Source: Pleionea sp. CnH1-48
GTDB lineage: Bacteria > Pseudomonadota > Gammaproteobacteria > Enterobacterales > Kangiellaceae
Direction: 5' to 3'
DNA length: 64,000 bases
Assembly (NCBI RefSeq): GCF_024124665.1
Contig: NZ_JAMXSB010000017.1
Location: 106,093 to 170,092, forward strand
Shown here: piece after piece, positions 61,047-64,000 of the stretch
How positions within the stretch are numbered: the first letter of the stretch is position 1
Layout of the letters: each line of letters opens with the position of its first letter
Made by a program: the position numbers and the translations under genes
The notes under the pieces: model-generated
The model's input: only the letters and a program-made list of their open reading frames with translations
What the model was told of the DNA's origin: nothing
Databases searched by the model: none

Positions 61047-62734
61047 AAAATTAACACCTCGTAATCGTCATCTTCATAAGGGTTATATGCGACATCATTA
61101 AGAAGAGCGCGCGAAAGTGCGGTAAACAACGCGACAGGTCCATCTATTTTGTTGTCTCTGTGTTCCTTCCTTGGGAAAACATTGCCGTTTCTGTCTTCCT
61201 GACATGTCACATTTGAAATCATCCAATCCATACATTGGTTAACTTCTTTTGCAATACGGCCTGAATAAGTCAGCGCCTCACATTCTTTCATCGCTTCAGA
61301 TAAGTTTTTAACGGATTGATGAACTTCCACCATTGGGACACCCTCGGCGAGCAATTCCGTTGCTAACTGCGTAGCGTTCCAAGGGTCAAAACAAACCGCT
61401 TGAACGTTGAAAGACAAGCCCCATTCTCGAATCGTATCTTTCACGGCTTCATGGTCTATGACGTTTCCCTCGGTTAACTCCAAATAACCTAAGTCGCACC
61501 ATGTTTGATAGAGATTCGCGATTGTTTGCGTTTTGGTGATTATGGTTTCTTCCGGTAGAAAGAACTTACATTTGAAAGCGTAGTTCTCGCCATTCCGAAA
61601 AAGTGCAATGAGTGCGGTGATATCAAGCTTTGATGACAAATCTAAACCAATCCAGCAAGGCCAGGACGAATGAGTAACTTTAAACTCTGGAAGCTCCGCC
61701 CACTTTTCAGCGTTCATCCATGCGCTTGCGGCATTCACCCAGATATTCAAGTGCTTTGTTAGAAAGTTATTTCTCGCAGTGGGCATCTCCTTTGCCTTCT
61801 TCGCGAGCCTTCTCATGTCATCCCATTTTTTAGACTTGCCCAAGTTCGGGTTAGCCTTCATCCACACGGATTCATCGCGCCAATCATCATCCTCGTCTAG
61901 TGTGAATATCGCAGCGAAAAACGAATCATCATCAACAACACCGCGTAAGACTTTCATTGCGTACTCGCGCAACTCATAACACACGCCTAGCTTGTTAAAG
62001 CCTGCTGTTGTTATCACGAAAATTAACGGCTGCTCTCGCGCGCCTGTGGCGGTTTCGATAACATCGTAAACATCCCGCTTTTGGTGGGCGTGTAGTTCGT
62101 CAATAATGCCACAATGAACGTTCAATCCGTCGAGTGTATTTGCATCTGCTGATAACGGTTCGAACTTAGAGCCGCTTGCAAGATGGTGTATGTTTCGTTG
62201 GTGAACACCAAAAAGCTTTGATAAGGCTTTCGATTTTTTTACCATCTGCTGAGCATCGTTAAATACAATCCGCGCTTGGTCTCGGGTTGTAGCAGCGCTG
62301 TAAACTTCTGCACCGCCCTCATTATCTAGGGCAGTCATGTACAGACCTATGCCACTTGATAAAGTCGATTTACTGTTCTTCCTTGCAACCTCGTTATAAG
62401 CGATTTTAAAGCGCCTTAAGCGTGTTTCTTTGTGTACCCAACCAAAGAGATTACCCACAATAAAACCTTGCCACGGCTCAACCTCAATCGGCTGTCCGGC
62501 AAGTTTACCTTTAACGTGTTGAGTAAAGAGCGGATAGAAGTCTAAGTGTTCTTTCGCTTTTGATTGGTCCCATTCATAAGGGTAATTAGGTTCGAGCTTT
62601 GAGCGCATTAAATCATTGAGAAATCTTTTACAGGCTAAGCGCATAGGCTCGCCTTGAACAATTTCACCGCTGACTGATTTTTCTGCGTATTCGATGATAT
62701 CTTTCGGTGTTAAAAAGTAAGGTCCATTACTAAT
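61043..62734 (-). CDS. terL: Terminase large subunit with a probable ATT start
   Basis: The ATP-dependent packaging motor has Walker A-like RKNSKST and Walker B IIDELH motifs, and a C-terminal nuclease domain (WIGLDLSSKLDITALIALF). The first ATG (62644) lies 30 codons inside a longer open frame whose sequence (PYFLTPKDIIEYAEKSVSGE) matches the conserved terminase start before RLACKRFLNDL. That frame opens with ATT at 62734, 6 bases after AAGGAG, and has no ATG, GTG or TTG. The 563-residue product is therefore favoured over 533 residues. Confidence 0.9.
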   Translation of the reverse strand: MSNGPYFLTPKDIIEYAEKSVSGEIVQGEPMRLACKRFLNDLMRSKLEPNYPYEWDQSKAKEHLDFYPLFTQHVKGKLAGQPIEVEPWQGFIVGNLFGWVHKETRLRRFKIAYNEVARKNSKSTLSSGIGLYMTALDNEGGAEVYSAATTRDQARIVFNDAQQMVKKSKALSKLFGVHQRNIHHLASGSKFEPLSADANTLDGLNVHCGIIDELHAHQKRDVYDVIETATGAREQPLIFVITTAGFNKLGVCYELREYAMKVLRGVVDDDSFFAAIFTLDEDDDWRDESVWMKANPNLGKSKKWDDMRRLAKKAKEMPTARNNFLTKHLNIWVNAASAWMNAEKWAELPEFKVTHSSWPCWIGLDLSSKLDITALIALFRNGENYAFKCKFFLPEETIITKTQTIANLYQTWCDLGYLELTEGNVIDHEAVKDTIREWGLSFNVQAVCFDPWNATQLATELLAEGVPMVEVHQSVKNLSEAMKECEALTYSGRIAKEVNQCMDWMISNVTCQEDRNGNVFPRKEHRDNKIDGPVALFTALSRALLNDVAYNPYEDDDYEVLIL

Positions 62735-62750
62735 ATTTCACTCCTTGTTA

Positions 62751-63230
62751 TTACAATCCTTTATTTTTTAAATAGTCGTCAAGCGGGTCCGTTCCGCTAT
62801 CAATGTCTTGCACCGTACTAACTTTACTCCTAGCCGCTGGCGTAGCACCGAACTCCCTAAGTAATGTTAGGATCTGGTCACGAGTTTTATTTAACTGAGG
62901 TGCTACAGGATTGAGCTTTTGAACCGTAAACCCGCCCGTTGCTACATGATCAACCAACATTCCTTTTTCTTTTATGATGGCTTTTAAATCTCGGTAGTCA
63001 CTCATTAGCTCGCAAAACATAGCAAGCGCGGGAGCATCTAACACCGTCAATAAGTTACAGGCGTTAAACTCTCGCGCTAATGAAAGAAAGTCTCTTTTCT
63101 GGTCCTCTTCAAGATAGTCTGGAGGACTAGCACCACGGGCGGGTTTTGGTTCGTTGGGGTTTGTTCGGTCTGGTCTTGCAGTTCCCTCTAGTTCCTTGAG
63201 GGCTGTTGGTTTCTTTGGGCGTCCTGCCAT
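62751..63230 (-). CDS. terS: Terminase small subunit, P27-like
   Basis: This 159-residue protein starts with MAGRPKKPTALKELEGTARPDR, the P27 family pattern, and has a C-terminal DYLKNKGL tail. It recognises phage DNA to start packaging. It overlaps the upstream gene by 43 bases. Confidence 0.9.
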   Translation of the reverse strand: MAGRPKKPTALKELEGTARPDRTNPNEPKPARGASPPDYLEEDQKRDFLSLAREFNACNLLTVLDAPALAMFCELMSDYRDLKAIIKEKGMLVDHVATGGFTVQKLNPVAPQLNKTRDQILTLLREFGATPAARSKVSTVQDIDSGTDPLDDYLKNKGL

Positions 63231-63628
63231 TGTTTAAAATTTTCCTCCGGTAGTAATATATCAATAGTTGTCTTTATAACTCCTTTATCACTAACCCACA
63301 GCTTTTTAACGCACAACTTCCATATATGGAAAACGTTGTTAATGGGTATACGACTCATGAACTTATTTGGTAATTGTCCTAAGCATGTCACTTGCTCAAA
63401 CTTAACAGGTTTACTCGCTTTTATTAAGCCATATACAGGATATTGATTGGTTATACGCTTATCTGTGTCATTCATTTTAGGACCACAAAACAAGTTGACT
63501 ACTTTTGCATTCTTTAAGCACTCTATAGGAATGCTACTATCTAGCGTGCGGCTATCAAGTATTAGGTCTTGAAAAAGGGGGATATAGTTTTGGGGCGTTT
63601 TCGATTGAAAACTCAGCTCATACGACAT
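63188..63628 (-). CDS. Uncharacterised prophage protein upstream of the terminase
   Basis: The 146-residue frame lies where HNH endonucleases often sit, but it lacks an HNH motif. It contains FCGPKMNDTDKRI and VFHIWKLCVKKLWVSD. The start at 63628 has no clear ribosome site, so an internal start such as the Met at about residue 51 is possible. It overlaps the small terminase gene. Function is unknown. Confidence 0.55.
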   Translation of the reverse strand: MSYELSFQSKTPQNYIPLFQDLILDSRTLDSSIPIECLKNAKVVNLFCGPKMNDTDKRITNQYPVYGLIKASKPVKFEQVTCLGQLPNKFMSRIPINNVFHIWKLCVKKLWVSDKGVIKTTIDILLPEENFKQWQDAQRNQQPSRN

Positions 63629-64000
63629 TGACTGTTTAGGGCAAAATTAATTTAAGTAAAGTCTAACTTTCTGAATACGTCAAATCATACAGGCATCTCA
63701 AGTAGCTAATATTTCTATCGTCGTATTATCTCCTTTGTCTAAAAAATGGCGTCGTCCTTCACGCCTAAAATACACACTATGCTAGGTGTGTTTCTACATG
63801 AACTTGTTTTGCTCTTGTCAAGTCTTTTGACTAAAAAACATTCTCTCATTTTGACGGTGTGAAAATAACACTGGGCGGCGGTCTGAGCCACTTTTAGCGC
63901 TAGCTAATTGATACCCCTTACCCCCTGAGAAAGTCCCTCAGAGGGGCTTAGAGACACCTTAGAGATCATTCTAAATACCTACACACGCCTTGCATTGTTT
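63629..64000. other. Regulatory-like gap at the right edge
   Basis: These 372 bases carry no gene. A TTGACA-type promoter pattern and an overlapping dyad are seen at 63772-63821, facing left. The rest includes short repeats such as CCCTCAGAGGG near 63948. The prophage continues beyond. Confidence 0.5.
63793..63821 (-). promoter_or_regulatory. Putative late-gene promoter with operator-like dyad
   Basis: On the minus strand the -35 TTGACA (63816-63821) and -10 TGTAGA (63793-63798) lie 17 bases apart; the -10 is poor. The inverted repeat ACACAC-N8-GTGTGT at 63772-63791 covers the predicted start point, as an operator would. It would transcribe the packaging and structural block. Confidence 0.35.

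Larger units (their letters stand above)
44670..64000. mobile_element. Siphovirus-type prophage, left part (continues past the window)
   Basis: An integrase gene at the left end is followed by a block of minus-strand phage genes in the order of an HK97-type head with a lambda-like tail. Read from the right: terminase small and large subunits, portal, protease, capsid, connectors, tail tube, chaperones, tape measure, tail tip and J-like protein. Replication, lysis and regulation genes and the other end are not in the window. No frameshift or disruption is seen in the structural genes, so the element may be functional. Confidence 0.93.

Noticed and set aside
63725..63745. AAGGAG-like ribosome site on the minus strand without a following start
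   Set aside because: Frames after it stop within a few codons (CGA CGA TAG), so no gene can be supported, even with ATA or ACG starts.

Overview
The window looks like a chromosomal segment of a marine-type gammaproteobacterium of moderate to low GC. Gene families and order point to an Oceanospirillales/Kangiella-like lineage; this is an inference from synteny and no taxonomic marker was available to test it. The left two thirds are a core chromosome with a few insertions. The right third, from about 44.6 kb to the end, is the left part of an integrated siphovirus-type prophage that runs past position 64000.

Layout. 1-6.3 kb: the C-terminal part of a TonB-dependent receptor, then two tandemly duplicated secreted S9 peptidases, probably a peptide-uptake locus. 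6.3-9.5 kb: rimO, a 730-base gene-free gap, and a membrane-anchored CadC/ToxR-like regulator with an external LamG domain. 9.5-22.4 kb: a heme, two-component and cell-maintenance block (hemY-hemX-hemD-hemC, algR-algZ, a PAS/degenerate-GGDEF protein, then cyaA, lptM, dapF, a DUF484 gene, xerC and yigB). It combines gene orders familiar from Pseudomonas (algZ-algR-hemC-hemD) and from Escherichia coli (hemCDXY, cyaA, lptM-dapF-xerC-yigB, uvrD). 23-32.5 kb: a TonB-C lipoprotein, three carboxylate or aldehyde enzymes, uvrD, and a TRAP transporter whose binding protein faces its two permease genes. 33-36.3 kb: a large secreted zinc metalloprotease. 37 kb: tRNA-Phe with a clear promoter and terminator, next to a decayed tRNA-like fragment with its own terminator.

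37.2-44.4 kb: yggX and mutY (minus) and trmB (plus), divergent neighbours in E. coli, are here separated by an SLC13/TrkA-C transporter and a compact four-gene operon. That operon encodes a Tat-type exported 195-residue protein with a GYWK motif, a PqqD-like peptide carrier, an HPr-kinase-like kinase and a PF14907-type nucleotidyltransferase. It resembles the tailoring part of lasso-peptide clusters without the cyclisation enzymes, and is the best candidate here for a poorly described system.

44.7-64 kb: the prophage has a tyrosine integrase at its left end and otherwise minus-strand genes in standard siphovirus order read from the right: terminase small and large subunits, a small membrane protein, portal, HK97-type protease and capsid, head-tail joining proteins, tail tube, tail chaperones, tape measure, tail-tip proteins, a 1728-residue J-like tip/fibre protein, and a tail-assembly chaperone. 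Two translational features stand out. The tail chaperone gene ends in the slippery heptamer A AAA AAC, and a -1 shift there yields a 175-residue fusion. Two prophage genes, including the large terminase, have perfect Shine-Dalgarno sequences placed upstream of an in-frame ATT with no standard start codon nearby.
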